Below are positions 32,801 to 43,610 of a stretch of 64,000 bases of DNA, in pieces; positions within the stretch are counted from its first letter, which is position 1, and each line of letters begins with the position of its first letter. The notes under the pieces are model-generated. The model was not told the origin of the DNA. It was given only the letters and a program-made list of their open reading frames with translations, and did not search any database. Position numbers and translations under genes: made by a program. This stretch comes from Protula sp. h YS-2021. Lineage: Eukaryota > Annelida > Polychaeta > Sabellida > Serpulidae. The DNA lies in contig OX457026.1 in NCBI GenBank assembly GCA_949752745.1, positions 36,932,723-36,996,722 of the forward strand, in the 5' to 3' direction.

Positions 32801-35800
32801 AGCAGCATACAGACCCGGATAAAAAGACTAGTACAATCTATTTGTAACGACCACCTTCAAGATCCGGATAAAAAATTGTAAAGAAACCTGTTGCTTGTGA
32901 CCCATTCCAGAATCGGATAAAAAGACGTACGGTTGAGTTAAAAATTTAACGTTCAGTAAAACTGCGGTGGTGACCAACTACCAGACCCGAGCACATAGAA
33001 CGTACAGTAAAACCCGTTTTAGCGACCACCTTCCAGACTGGGATAAAAAAGACGCACAGTAAAATATGTTTTAGCGATCACCATCTAGTAACACCGTATG
33101 ATTTAAAATAAGAATCGGATTAATTTTAAACCGACTCATCGCCGTTTCCGGTTGGGGGCTGTGCTCTCCATGATGGCTTGTTAAATTTGGCATTTGGTGC
33201 CTGTATATTTAAGAAAGATCAATTCTAGAAAGGTTATAGAGTTTTATCGGCCACTCATTAACACATGGCAAGTCAAAGACTTCTAAATAGCGTATTGAAG
33301 TTGTACGGGTCCAGTGTTTCCGACCTATTTTTTTTCTCTTTGCTAGTCCGCCATTTTGTCTTTACTACTCCTCTGACTATACTGGCCCTAGGACTCGCAA
33401 ATTTCGTGCGTATGTAGTACTTTATGTGAAGTTGCGCACCTTTTTTCACCTTAGTTTTCATTTTCATGATCAAAACGTGAAGCAAAAAACAGTGATTTTT
33501 TTTTAATCAAGAATTGTAACGCGTAAGGTCTGCAGCAGCATTTGCACACAAGCCTCTCGCATCCCCCAACAGCCAAACTGTACATCACGTAAATGATTTT
33601 CATAAGCCAATAGCTGAGCATAGATAAATGCGTGTGTTGGTTTTGTAAGAACGGCGCCTGGGTTCAAAATCTTACTTGAACATTTTAAATACACTGAATG
33701 TTAATATGAATTATATAAACTATTCTTGGTGAAGGTCGGAGGAGGGGCTGGGGGTTGAGGTGTCTTTTCATAGTGTTAGAGATTAAGTAGCAAAACCATG
33801 TGTGTGTGTGTGTTTTTCTTCTAGAAAGGTTTCAAACTGGTAGAATGTTTCTCGGAAGGTTTCGGCATTGAAAAAAGCATTGTCAAGTCTGTAAAAGAAA
33901 AACAACTCATAATCAGGTTGAAAAGTTCTTAAAATTTTACTCGACGGAAGAAGGGGATTTTCAATATGTTATATTTTTACCAGGTGTTTAATATTTCGCC
34001 TTTGAGAAATAGGTTTTTTTGTCAGTGACTAAATACCAAATTGCTGCCGTCACCGACGAAAGATTTGCACAAAGTTGCTCATCGGTAATAACAATAACAA
34101 TCACCAGACCCCACGAGAGATTATCAAGGTGCGAAAATAGTGTACCAATCTGATGTTCTGTGTGAAATAGCCTTCACCGCATTAAAGGAAGTAAACCAAT
34201 GTGTTGTCCATCGTCATTGCTTCGTCTTATTTTTCAGCACTGGATGGACAAGTTCGAACTTCAAATGTCAGTTCAGAGAGTAACAATCGTCGAATCATTC
34301 GCAGAACTGCGAAAAAACCGAAGTATCATTCGCAATATTACGATGTTGATCACCCAGAAGTTCTTAGGAATGTGAAAAGTGTGAGGGAAAATAGCTCCAA
34401 GGAGAAAAGATTAAGAAATGACGACATTTTCACTGACGACGCACAGAGCGATAGTGACGCCGCTGATGCTTCTGATTTAGTAAGATATTGACACCACTTA
34501 ATCCAAATAAAGATTTTACAGCAAACTTGATGGGGCCATTCCTGCACTTGGTTAACGCTTCTCGTTCTTTAAAGTATCAAAAAGCAAAGAAATAATGGAA
34601 CGAGGGAGACAGGGAGCGTTTAATAGGGAGAGATCATCCGTGAAATATGTACCGTTGGGTGGGACGAGGTGGGGGGGGGATAGTTTTATATTTGTGAGAC
34701 GGGGAAGATGGGTAGCTAAAAAATCCGCAAGGCTTGTGAACGTATTACTGTGGATGTCCCTTAATGCTTAAAACTCGTGGAAATTTATTGCCAACAAGTT
34801 GACCTTTAATTACGTGCCATTGAACATGTTCTTGAACTATAGGGAAGCGAGCACGGAGATTCGGATAGCCCGAGCACAGATGGTGACGCAAAGGCGCGAC
34901 GCGTCATAATACGCGCCGTAGACGACTGCGACGACGACGAGGACAGGACGCGACACGTCATGACACGTGGCACAGACGACAGCGACGACGATGGGGACAG
35001 GGCGCGACATGTCATAAAAGGCACCGCAGACGACGAGGATAGGACGCGACACGTCATAAAACGCACCGCCGGCGACAGCAGCGACGATAGTGATGACGTA
35101 GCTAAGAGACAGGTAAAAAGAGATGACTGGAGGGTTTTACATTAACGATTGCCCAACCTGCCCGGGTAGGGAAAATCCAGGTTCGGGCATGTAGCCAAGG
35201 GCCCCTACCTGGTTATGGTGGGGGTGAGAAGCCGTTGCAGGTAATCAGGAGATTGTTGAAGTTAAAAAATGGCAAACTGACATGCCACGTTAATGTCCGG
35301 TACAGGGCCTTGGTGACGTTTTCGTGAAGAACAGAAGAATAAAAGCTGTTATTTAAGTACAATTTTGGTTGAAATAATTTTAATTTTGAGTTACTTTCCA
35401 GGAGATTAAAAATTGCGGGTGGGGGGAGGGGGTGGCGGGGGAAGAGTTGTAGGGGAGTGAGGACTTAAATTAGGTCTTAAAGTTGACCTAAAGCCCTGGA
35501 CAGTGGGTGGAGGAGAAATGCCAGTGCAGCATCAAATTTTCACCCAACTAAACTTTACTCCCGTCATCTGTCGAGAATTGAACCCCTCATCAAATTTGCA
35601 CCTCCTGCCCGGTGAATATTAGATATCAAATATGCACCCCAGGTGAATATTAGATGTCACTTCAAATAGTGATAGTGATTTCGCGCTGTTAAGATTTTTT
35701 GATTAGACCTTTGAAAAATACACGCACGGTTTATTGCTTTGTGTAAAATGATGCCATGGATCATTATTCTTCCAAGATTTAAAGAGCTTTTTAGACCAGC

Positions 35801-38800
35801 CAACTTCGTCGGGCTGGTCTTATAAACATTAGCAGAGGGGGTATCCGTCATCTATATGTACGCGTATACGTATGTCCCTATGTAAACTTTTGCTCAAAAT
35901 GCTTCTTTTCCTTCAGTTTCGAGCGGATGTCTTTCAAATTTTATACGAATGTTCATTAGATAGGCCTTTATTGAAAAATTACTTTTCTTTTGGCAATCAA
36001 CCACATATTGGCCAAATGGGGGCCATTTAAATATATTTTTTTGACAAATTTCAAAATATTTTTTTCCCTGAATTTTGATTGGATAGTCTTCAAATTTTGC
36101 ATAAATGTTCACTGGTAAGGCCTTTCTTGAAAAAATTCTTTTGTTTGGCGGAAATGAAGAGGGGCGGCATTTGTAATTTTTTGGATGAATGTTTACTAGG
36201 CTTTCCTCTCTTGAAAAGTTACTTTATTGGCCATCCATCAAAAATTGGCTAAATGGGGGGCATTTTTTGGAAGGCAGTTTTCAAAATGCTTCTCTGCATA
36301 TTTGATGGGATTGTCTTCAAGTTTTGCATAAATGTTCACCAGCAAGGCCTGTCTTGAAAAATGAATGTTTTGGCGATCCACCAAAAACTGACCAATTGGC
36401 GGGAGGGGGGGGGGATTTTTTTTTTTTTTTTGGTAGTCAATTTTCAAAATGCTTCTCCCAAAATTTGAGTCAGATTACTTTCCAGTTTTGTGCGATTGTT
36501 CCTTCGCTAGTTCTCCATTAAAAAGAATTTGTTTTTGGTGATCCGCCAAAAATTAGCCAAATGGGGAGGTGAGGGGAGGGGGAGCAGCTATAATTTATTG
36601 GTAGTCAATTTTCAAAATGCTTCTTCTTCCACAATTTTGGTTGGAGTAAATACAGATGCTGCAAAAATGTTCACTAGGCTTTCCTATCTTTGGCTCGGAT
36701 TTCTTCCAAATTTTGTACGAATGTTTACTAGACAGGCCTGTCTTGAAAATTGGCAAAATGTGTGTGTGTAGGGGGGGGGGGGGTGCATTTTTTAAGTTTT
36801 TCGTAGTCAAAGGATTTTACCCCCACAATTTTGATTGGATTGTGTTCACATTTGGCATACACGTTCACTAGAAATTCCGTTGTTGAAAGGTTACTTTTTG
36901 ACAATTTGCCAAAATTTGGCTAAATTGGGGGGGGGGGCATTTAAAAAGTTGAAAAAAATTGGTAGCCAATTTTCAGAATGTTTCTTTGTACCACAATTGA
37001 GATCGGATTGCCTTCGAATGTTGTATAAATGCTCAATAGGCGATCCCCCTTTTGAAGAGTTACTTTTTTGGTGATCCGCCAAATAGGGGGCATTTTTTAA
37101 TTTTATGGTAGCCAGTTTTCCGAAGGTTTTTTTTCTTCCACAATTTTTATCAGATTGCCTTCAAATTTTGCATAAATGTTCACTAGCCTTTCCTGCAAAT
37201 AAAAATGTCAATTTATTTTGCCATTAATATTTTCAGTTTATAGAATACAACACCGGTGAATGTGCAAATAAGTCGAAATAATTCGGTTCAAATACATATA
37301 AGTAAATCCGTGTTAGTTTTAGCGTTTGACTGATTCCTGAAAGGGGTGAAAATTTGATCTCACACCGGGGGAGGGTAGGGCTGGGATCTGTTTGCAGCAG
37401 TCTCCGGTCTTGCCTATTTTTATCGTGTAGCAGCTTGTACACGCCAGTAAGAGCTAAGACGTACTTGCTGCAACGTGCTTAGTTATCAACATATGCGTTT
37501 GCATCTTTCGTAGAAACTGGACCAGAACTCGATGTGGGGACAGAGCCAGGTACGGGGAGTCCACGAGACGGGTTTGGAGCGACGTAAACACGAACACACG
37601 ACCCAGGCAGACTCGGATCTCCGATGCGGCGAGTGCGTGAAATGTAAACGCGCCGACTGCGGTAGCTGTATCTTTTGCTTGGTAAGTGCATGGATATGAA
37701 CTTCCGGTGTGAAATCGTCCGATGGTTGTGCTATGCTATCCTCTCCCCCTTCCATAGTGTAATATCCGTGTTATTTAATTAAAAATTCGGAGTTGTTCCT
37801 TTAGCTCTTCACAAAATGTTAATAAACGGTACATTATGATATTGTTTTATAAGATGAAAGATCTTTTTCTGATTCAGATAATATTAAAATTTACAGAATC
37901 AGGCCCTAGTTTAAATGAATTTAATTAAATATTTATATTAAACCTCTCCAGCAGTATTTGCGGGTCCTTATTATTTCACAATTAATTTTATAGCTCAAGA
38001 TTACAAACACATTGTTATTGATAAATGTGTTATTGAATTTTTATACAAGGACAAACCGAAATTCGGCGGCTGCCACAGATTTAAGCAGATGTGTATAGAG
38101 AGACGATGCATGAGTGTTGTGGCACGGGCGTCGGGGGACATGGTTACACGGGCCCGAACCGACAACAGGGCTTGTAGCGAGTGTGAGAACTGCCAGAAGA
38201 AAGCATGCGGCAAATGTCTCTTCTGTTTGGTAATACTTAACATAAAATATTAACTTGTAGTAGCTAAAACACTTTGTTCATTGTACTGTGAAAAAATTTA
38301 CCTCCCCATCCCCCCACCCTCCCCTGTAGCAATTTCAAGTACCATCCTTGCAATAACCTGCAGGTTACATGCATGAAATGACTTGTTCCATTTTCCCTTT
38401 TTTACTTTAGGATAATCCAGTGTTCGGTGGGCCAAATAGGTTCAAGAAAGAATGCATTGAGAAGCGCTGTTTGTTTTTCACCAACTACGATGCTAAGGTA
38501 ATGTTTACAGATTTACAGTCAGGCATTGTTTTTTCCGCCAGTTGGTGAAAATCCACCAATTTCGGTTAGAAATTTGTGGTCCCTGAGATCGGTGTAATTC
38601 TGCAATAATTTGTTTTTTTTTTTCTGTTGGGGGCTTTTATGTGTGCCAAATTTAGGTTTTTCCCTACAAGTAAATTTTTTTAGAAAACCTTTCTACATTC
38701 GTACTCGCCAGTGGTCGCGGTCACAAATCAAAATTAGACACATTTGGAAATATAAATTTTCCGCCAAAGTCGACATGCCTAAAAACGATGCCTGGTCAGT

Positions 38801-40159
38801 GTTACGCAAATCTGCAGTCGGATTAAATGCAAATAATGAAACAAATGCTGCTAGACCCAATAGGTGTACTTTGAAATTAACTCACTGTTGTATTAAAGTT
38901 CTGCATTACTTTGAATTTAGCGTTGCGAGGTAGCCATACTACTGTATTGCATTTTGACTCTACGCGCCAGCATCTCAGTTTTGCAGACGAACGCATTGAT
39001 CGTGATCTTTCCTTCACAGTGGATGTCTTCTCCTCCCGAAGAACCGCCCGATGAAGACAAAATAAACCCACTCAATCAAAAGCTCATCGAAGAAGCCTTG
39101 TCTATTCTCAAAAGAATGGAGCAGTTTGAGAAAAGGAATCACATAGACGCTCGCAATTGCGATCCAGACATGCCAAAACTTGAGAAATTTAATACAGCAC
39201 ATGGCACGACAAGTGATACAAGCGTTCAACCAATCCTCGAAAGAATGCGTGAAGAAGTGGAGTGCAAGGGGCCTGCAAAAACCCCACTGTCGCCTCCGCT
39301 GCTGAGGGCCGAGAGGCGAAAAACTAGTCGAACTAATACCGTTGATTGCTTGACTGCTTCCAACCGCCGTGCTATAAAGTGTCGATCTGAGTTCAATGAG
39401 CAGCTGTCAAACGGGGAAGTGGATACTGAGTTATTTGATACTGGTATGGAAGAAGTAACGAGCGGGTACTCTTCCACGGATACGATTGTGAGTAAGGATA
39501 CTTGCTGTGAGCGACCTCGAATCACTAGTCAGTACATTGCGTCTGGTGAAAGGAGTGGGACCCAATCCAAACATAATTCTTGCTCGTTTGACGATAAACA
39601 TTCGTCAGAAGTGACGTCACTTGTTTATGATAGTGCCACGTCGTTATCGCGAGAAGTGCCGAGAAAAACGGTAGATGTGTGCAGCAGTGAACGACTCATG
39701 GTTAACGGTTGTGTGGGTCACACTGAAGCATCGTCACCTCTACTATCTCACAAACGTGGGCCGGAAACGGTGGTACCTGTCAAAGAAAGCAGCGGAAACA
39801 TGGGATCTAGTCCGCCAAAATGTACAGACTCTGTTCAGGAATCAAATAAAACATATATAGAATCGAATAAAATGTGTAAGGTTATGGACGCTAGCGAAAC
39901 AGACCATAGTGGGTTGGTTCGAAACGACAAGGGTTCTTCCGCGAGTGCAGGTGGTACTTCCGAATGCTTCGCAAAGGAAGTGGAGCGCCGCACGCTGCAG
40001 GAGTCGGTTGGAAGCGATGACACAGGCGATAGCCTTCTTTCTTCGTTCACCAGCGAAAGTGACGAATTTACGTATGTAGATGTGGAGAATCTAAAAGTGC
40101 TGGTTGGTCGAGAAAATTGTGGCGTGGCCGAGCTTGAGAACTGGTTCTCAAATTTATGA
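29831..40159 (+). CDS. Gene B: C2H2 / double-CXXC zinc-finger protein (complete eight-exon model, 839 aa)
   Basis: Exons: 29831-30132, 31227-31357, 34238-34479, 34843-35112, 37514-37681, 38050-38229, 38411-38497 and 39020-40159. All borders are AG/GT, all phases agree, and the sum is 2520 bases (839 codons plus TGA). The ATG at 29831 is the first after an in-frame TAA at 29804 and has G at -3 and +4. Domains: an acidic N-terminus; CLEC at residues 88-91; a C2H2 finger at 108-129 followed by CKC; an acidic/basic repeat exon at 226-315; CXXC fingers at 353-391 and 413-451; a long Ser/Thr/Glu-rich, probably disordered tail; and a C-terminal ELENWFSNL. By analogy with CXXC proteins it is probably nuclear and reads unmethylated CpG. 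No enzyme domain is visible. It is a divergent neighbour and apparent paralog of gene A, without the integrase-derived module. Confidence 0.82.
30189..30955. mobile_element. TIR element with internal tandem repeats in gene B intron 1
   Basis: ATCCCCCGTGTAAC at 30189-30202 is exactly complemented by GTTACACGGGGGAT at 30942-30955. Inside are a GTCCGTCTGTCTGTCC leader and about four units of 130-150 bp with ATGTGCAACGTCGTATTA and AATACGACTTGTCAAAA cores. No coding sequence, so a non-autonomous DNA transposon. A fragment resembling one unit is at 30-90. Confidence 0.6.
31499..33090 (+). repeat. Dispersed composite repeat, copy 1 (gene B intron 2)
   Basis: Begins with a small hairpin (CTCCCCGACCAAAGGGAGAC), then units with GAACGAAAAAGTCCGATCGA and GGTCCGAAAGATTCTGTCAA, then a TGGTTATAACTACACTTAGG block, a G-run, and short tandem units with CCGGATAAAAAGAC and AGTAAAACCCGTTTTAGCGA. 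The same order is found at 51968-53985. Confidence 0.6.
33500..34085 (+). repeat. Second copy of the dispersed repeat, uninterrupted
   Basis: Matches 9285-9437 plus 10425-10700 without the foldback insertion. It lies in gene B intron 2, upstream of exon 3. A short GT microsatellite is at 33798-33811. Confidence 0.45.
34843..35112 (+). CDS. Gene B exon 4: acidic/basic internal repeats
   Basis: This 90-codon exon (phase 0 to 0) contains four imperfect repeats with a core like DRTRHVIKRTADD, separated by Asp/Ser runs such as DDSDDDG. Basic R-x-R-H-V cores alternate with Asp-rich linkers. The repeat is also visible in the DNA, so it probably arose by unequal duplication. Open frames on the opposite strand here are mirrors of the repeat. 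Confidence 0.65.
35890..37200. repeat. ~150-bp satellite array in gene B intron 4
   Basis: About nine units with CAAATTTTGCATAAATGTTC and CACAATTTTGATTGGATTG-like cores, the reverse complement of the 14900-15970 family. It fills most of the intron between exons 4 and 5. G-runs punctuate the array. Confidence 0.65.
37514..38497 (+). CDS. Gene B exons 5-7: two tandem CXXC zinc fingers
   Basis: Exon 5 ends CGECVKCKRADCGSCIFCL. Exon 6 begins DKPKFGGCHRFKQMC, so finger 1 keeps the KFGG loop and the KQ-C-R-C end. Exon 6 finishes with CSECENCQKKACGKCLFCL, and exon 7 continues DNPVFGGPNRFKKEC, giving finger 2. Both introns sit after the sixth Cys and Leu, in phase 0. Both fingers have four residues between the third and fourth Cys, where CFP1, MLL and MBD1 have five. 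The known role of the fold is binding unmethylated CpG. Confidence 0.8.
39020..40159 (+). CDS. Gene B terminal exon: long disordered tail
   Basis: The exon starts after the acceptor TTCACAG and stays open for 379 codons to TGA. It opens with WMSSPPEEPPDEDK, then is Ser/Thr/Glu-rich with few hydrophobic stretches, and ends with a short acidic-hydrophobic segment (DEFTYVDVENLKVLVG) and ELENWFSNL. The frame is also open about 66 bases into the intron, but the acceptor and the in-phase join to exon 7 place the start at 39020. No enzymatic domain is recognisable. Confidence 0.75.
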   Translation, partial: WMSSPPEEPPDEDKINPLNQKLIEEALSILKRMEQFEKRNHIDARNCDPDMPKLEKFNTAHGTTSDTSVQPILERMREEVECKGPAKTPLSPPLLRAERRKTSRTNTVDCLTASNRRAIKCRSEFNEQLSNGEVDTELFDTGMEEVTSGYSSTDTIVSKDTCCERPRITSQYIASGERSGTQSKHNSCSFDDKHSSEVTSLVYDSATSLSREVPRKTVDVCSSERLMVNGCVGHTEASSPLLSHKRGPETVVPVKESSGNMGSSPPKCTDSVQESNKTYIESNKMCKVMDASETDHSGLVRNDKGSSASAGGTSECFAKEVERRTLQESVGSDDTGDSLLSSFTSESDEFTYVDVENLKVLVGRENCGVAELENWFSNL

Positions 40160-41084
40160 TACATTGAAGTACTTGAAATTTGCATGTCTCTCAAGACTTG
40201 AATTGTAGCGTAAAAAGACATAGATTTTTAGTTTGCTTTGGCAGTGTCCAAAGCAATACCTCCATTTCTTTGCCTGTTAAGCCGTAATTTGAATTGTCAC
40301 GTGACCTGCCTATGCCGGAATGGCGACTGTTTGTGTAGATATCGTATGAGACCCAATGGACACTCATTATTTATTTCCCACATACGTGGTATGTTTTTGA
40401 ATGTAATATACCGAGGGAGGAGGGGAGGGTAGAGGTTGTGCGTGTGGTTAGCGTTTGGAATGGCGAGTGTAGTACTTCAAGAGAGCTCCAGTTTGTCCCC
40501 CCGGAAAGGAGGTAATACCATCAACATAAAATCAGAGCTCTTGTTCAGAAGCGCCAAATCTCCGTGTGATGAAGAAGGCACTTTCTGCGGAAAATTTATG
40601 CCGTCAGGGTTTTGTTTTCTTTCACTTTTTTGTTTTGTCCAGGGTTGTTTTGACAGTGCCATGCCCCAGATCACTGGGTCTTTTCTCAGTGTCTGGCACT
40701 TCTAGAAAACGTTTATAATTAGGACTGTGGAACAGAGGGGGATAAGGTGGTCGGTTAGCTTCGTGCGTCGTGTTCGCTCATTCATGTCTGTATATGTGTA
40801 AGTGTGTAACTGCCCAGCCTGTTTCTCTAGGGGCTATGATGAAACTATTCAGAATTCGGTTTTAAGTACCTTATGTAAATTCATAGAATGGCGGAACTTC
40901 AAAGTTGATCTAGGTGATATAAAACTTTATTCGTGCGTGCTCTGTAGGGACGTGGATTCATTTGGCAATACAACTGGTATATTGCAGGAAGATGTGATAT
41001 AAAATAGGTTATAAAGCCCAAGATCAATAACCTATTTTTTAGCCCATCTGACTATCGTCGCTGCATTGTACTCATAACTCATGT
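40160..41084. other. Gene B 3' flank
   Basis: Probably 3' untranslated and intergenic sequence. Open frames at 40238-40432 and 40436-40705 lack domains. No strong AATAAA was located close to the stop. Confidence 0.4.
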
Positions 41085-41185
41085 ATGTGGGTGAGTGGGC
41101 GCGTAGGGCAGAGCGGGGGACATAGTATTCGGGTCCGTCCGTCTGTCTGTCCGTCTGGCGACACTTGGAAGCAGAAATTTGGAAG

Positions 41186-41812
41186 CCGCTATTCAACCCT
41201 GGCTTTTTCTTGTTGCTACAATGAAAATATATATATTGTAGTTGTGCGACATCGCATTATTTTTCGATTTGACCAAAAAAAACGACGAAATGGCGACTTG
41301 TTGAAAATAGGCAATGTTTTAGTATTGCTGTTGCCTACAGTGCAACTTTGTGCACGCGATATCTCGGCCGCTACTCAACCCTGGCACGGTTGTTGCTATA
41401 GTAAAAATTTATATATATTAAAGTTGTGCGACGTCGCATTATTTTTCGATTCGACCAAAAATGACGAAAACCCGACTTGTTGAAAATAGGCAATGTTTTA
41501 GTATTTCTTTTGCCTACAGTACATCTTAAATCTCAGCCGCTATTCAACCCTGGCTTTTGATTGTTGCTACAGTGAAAATATATATATTGAAGTTGTGCGA
41601 CGTCGCATTATTTTTTTATTCGACCAAAAACGACGAAATGGCGACTTGTTGAAAATAGGCAATTTTTCTGTATTTCTGTTGCCTACAGTGCAACTTTGTG
41701 CACGCGATATCTCAGCCGCTATTCAACTCTGGCTTTTGATTGCTGGTACAGTGAAAATATATATATTGAAGTTGTGCGACGTCGCATTATTTTTCGATTC
41801 GACCATAGTTCG
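41186..41812 (+). repeat. ~175-bp tandem repeat, about four units
   Basis: Units share GCCGCTATTCAACCCTGGCT, an AAAATATATATATTG run, GTTGTGCGACGTCGCATTA and CGACTTGTTGAAAATAGGCA. A CCGTCCGTCTGTCTGTCC leader precedes the array at 41135, as in the 30189 and 49305 elements. Confidence 0.65.
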
Positions 41813-41902
41813 TGGCGGGGAACATTCATCAGTTTCACTGATAACTTGTTCTTATTTTTTCATTGTTTTCCTTTATCGGTTTTATAGACAGCACTATAGT
41901 TC

Positions 41903-41976
41903 TGCCTCCCATAAATAAGTGGTTTGCGTTTTCCCCACCGAAGCAAGAGTTTGCGAGTTCAAGCCCCAGTGAGGAA
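41903..41976 (+). repeat. tRNA-like SINE fragment
   Basis: CCTCCC, then AGTGGTTTGCG (A-box-like) and GAGTTCAAGCCCC (B-box-like) lie at tRNA spacing, but the acceptor ends do not pair well. I call a degenerate tRNA-derived SINE or pseudogene rather than a working tRNA. Confidence 0.4.
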
Positions 41977-42198
41977 TCTATTTATTTTTCGTGTATATTT
42001 TGCTTGCCTGCTATATATTAAGCGTTGACCTAATTTACTCTCGTTGCAAAATTTATTCATTCGAGAAAGAAAAACCATAAACACTTGTTCTGTGCGACAT
42101 GCGGTTTTTTTTCTTTTATTTGAAAAAGGAAGAAAAAATTCTAAGAAAAAAAGCACAGATGTGAAATGATAAATTTTGAAAAGTCTTTTGTCTTTGAC

Positions 42199-42268
42199 TC
42201 TCATAGCAGTAGTTTACGAAGTCGCCATCGAAGCAAGAGGTTGTTGGATTCAAGCCCCGGTCTTGTGA
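42199..42268 (+). repeat. Second tRNA-like SINE fragment
   Basis: AGTAGTTTACGAAG and CGAAGCAAGAGG, then GGATTCAAGCCCCGG, parallel the fragment at 41903-41976 in order and spacing. It does not fold as an intact tRNA. Confidence 0.35.
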
Positions 42269-42797
42269 AACAGTTTTATTGCACTTGTGAAACAGCATCT
42301 TGTGAAACAGTTTTATTGCCAAAAACATTGATCAATGGACAAGACTTTTTTTCGAATTTGTTTCTTTGCAATTCACCTTATCCACCATATTCTTTGCAAT
42401 TCACCGTGTAACAGTGTAGCGTAGCGTTGCAGGAAAGCGTACAATTTTTTATTTATTTGTTTATTTATTTATTTGTTTTTTTTTTTGTCTTACTGATCAC
42501 AATAGCCGAGTTTCGCTTTTATTTTACATTTAATTAAAATAAAGGATTCCTTGTCGAATAGTCCTTCATTAATATTTCTTAAACATTTATTCATATGCAG
42601 TAGATATTTTGGACAAAATTTGCGTTTGAATAGTTTTCGTGCAATATGATGCAGCTGGATGGGGGTATAGATCGCTATGAATCAGTATGCACTCGTGCAT
42701 CGCCGTTTGCACACACACCATAACACACTCGTACATAATTGTACATTCGCATAAATTTTCAATTGCACACAATTATTACCGGGGGTTTCCGAAAAAA

Positions 42798-42910
42798 AGC
42801 CCAGGGCTTCTATTTGGAAACTGGCCAGTTTCAGGCGCTCATTTAGAAACCAAATAGAAGCCCCGGGGCTTCTATCAGGAAACAGTTTCCTAATTAGAGC
42901 CCCGGGGCTT
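42798..42910. repeat. Inverted-repeat cluster AGCCCCGGGGCT
   Basis: AGCCCAGGGCTTCTATTTGG near 42798 is complemented by CCAAATAGAAGCCCCGGGGC near 42850, and AGCCCCGGGGCT recurs at 42898. Likely a MITE-like short element. A related GGGGGCTTTTATTAGGAAAC is at 43090. Confidence 0.45.
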
Positions 42911-43610
42911 GTATTTTTTTTAGATAGAAGGGGGGGGGGGGTGGTTGTCGGTAAGGTTTTATTGAAAAAAAGAAAATTTACCATCAATCTCTTATTAAAG
43001 CGCTACATGCTGAGGATTTCGGCACCAAAAATAAAACACACAAAAACAACAGTAAACACGAGTTTTAAAAAGACTTGCAGGGAAGGAGGGGGCTTTTATT
43101 AGGAAACGATTTTTTCAGGTCGGGTATGTTCTACGGAATTCAAACAGCAACGACCTTAGCAAGACTCAATCATCAGAAATTACTCGGCCGTTACAACTGG
43201 TTCCAGTTAAATCTGAAAAGAACAGGTAATTTTGGAACCAGTTATTAAACCAGTAAATAGTTATGCCCAAAAGAATACACGCATTATCTCACCGGGCCCT
43301 CCAATTGAAACATATTGCTATCCAATGTGTTTACAGTTTAACGAGTCCGTATATTTTTGTTTGATAAATAGGCAAGTATGAATTAAATATGCTATTTAGT
43401 GTAAAGACTTGTGGAGAATCTTGTTTGAAAACTTGCTGTTCGGCCAGTTTCGATGTAGAAAATCTAAATGTAAATACCGTTGTTTTTTTGCGGCAGGAAT
43501 CTAGTGCCCAGGTGTATCAGATAACAATCTAGCTCGTTTTAGCTAGTATTTTAGAAGAAAGCATTTTACCATGTATTTACTTGTGCATGGTACATAAGGC
43601 CATTTGTAAA

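Noticed and set aside
34806..35066. Minus-strand open frames opposite gene B exon 4
   Set aside because: Mirror images of the repetitive exon; the plus strand has the splice sites and phase continuity.
37479..37755. Minus-strand open frames opposite the first CXXC exon
   Set aside because: The plus strand encodes the cysteine pattern and has acceptor and donor; the minus frames are shadows.
41903..41976. Functional tRNA gene
   Set aside because: A- and B-box-like parts are present but the acceptor stem and anticodon arm do not pair properly.
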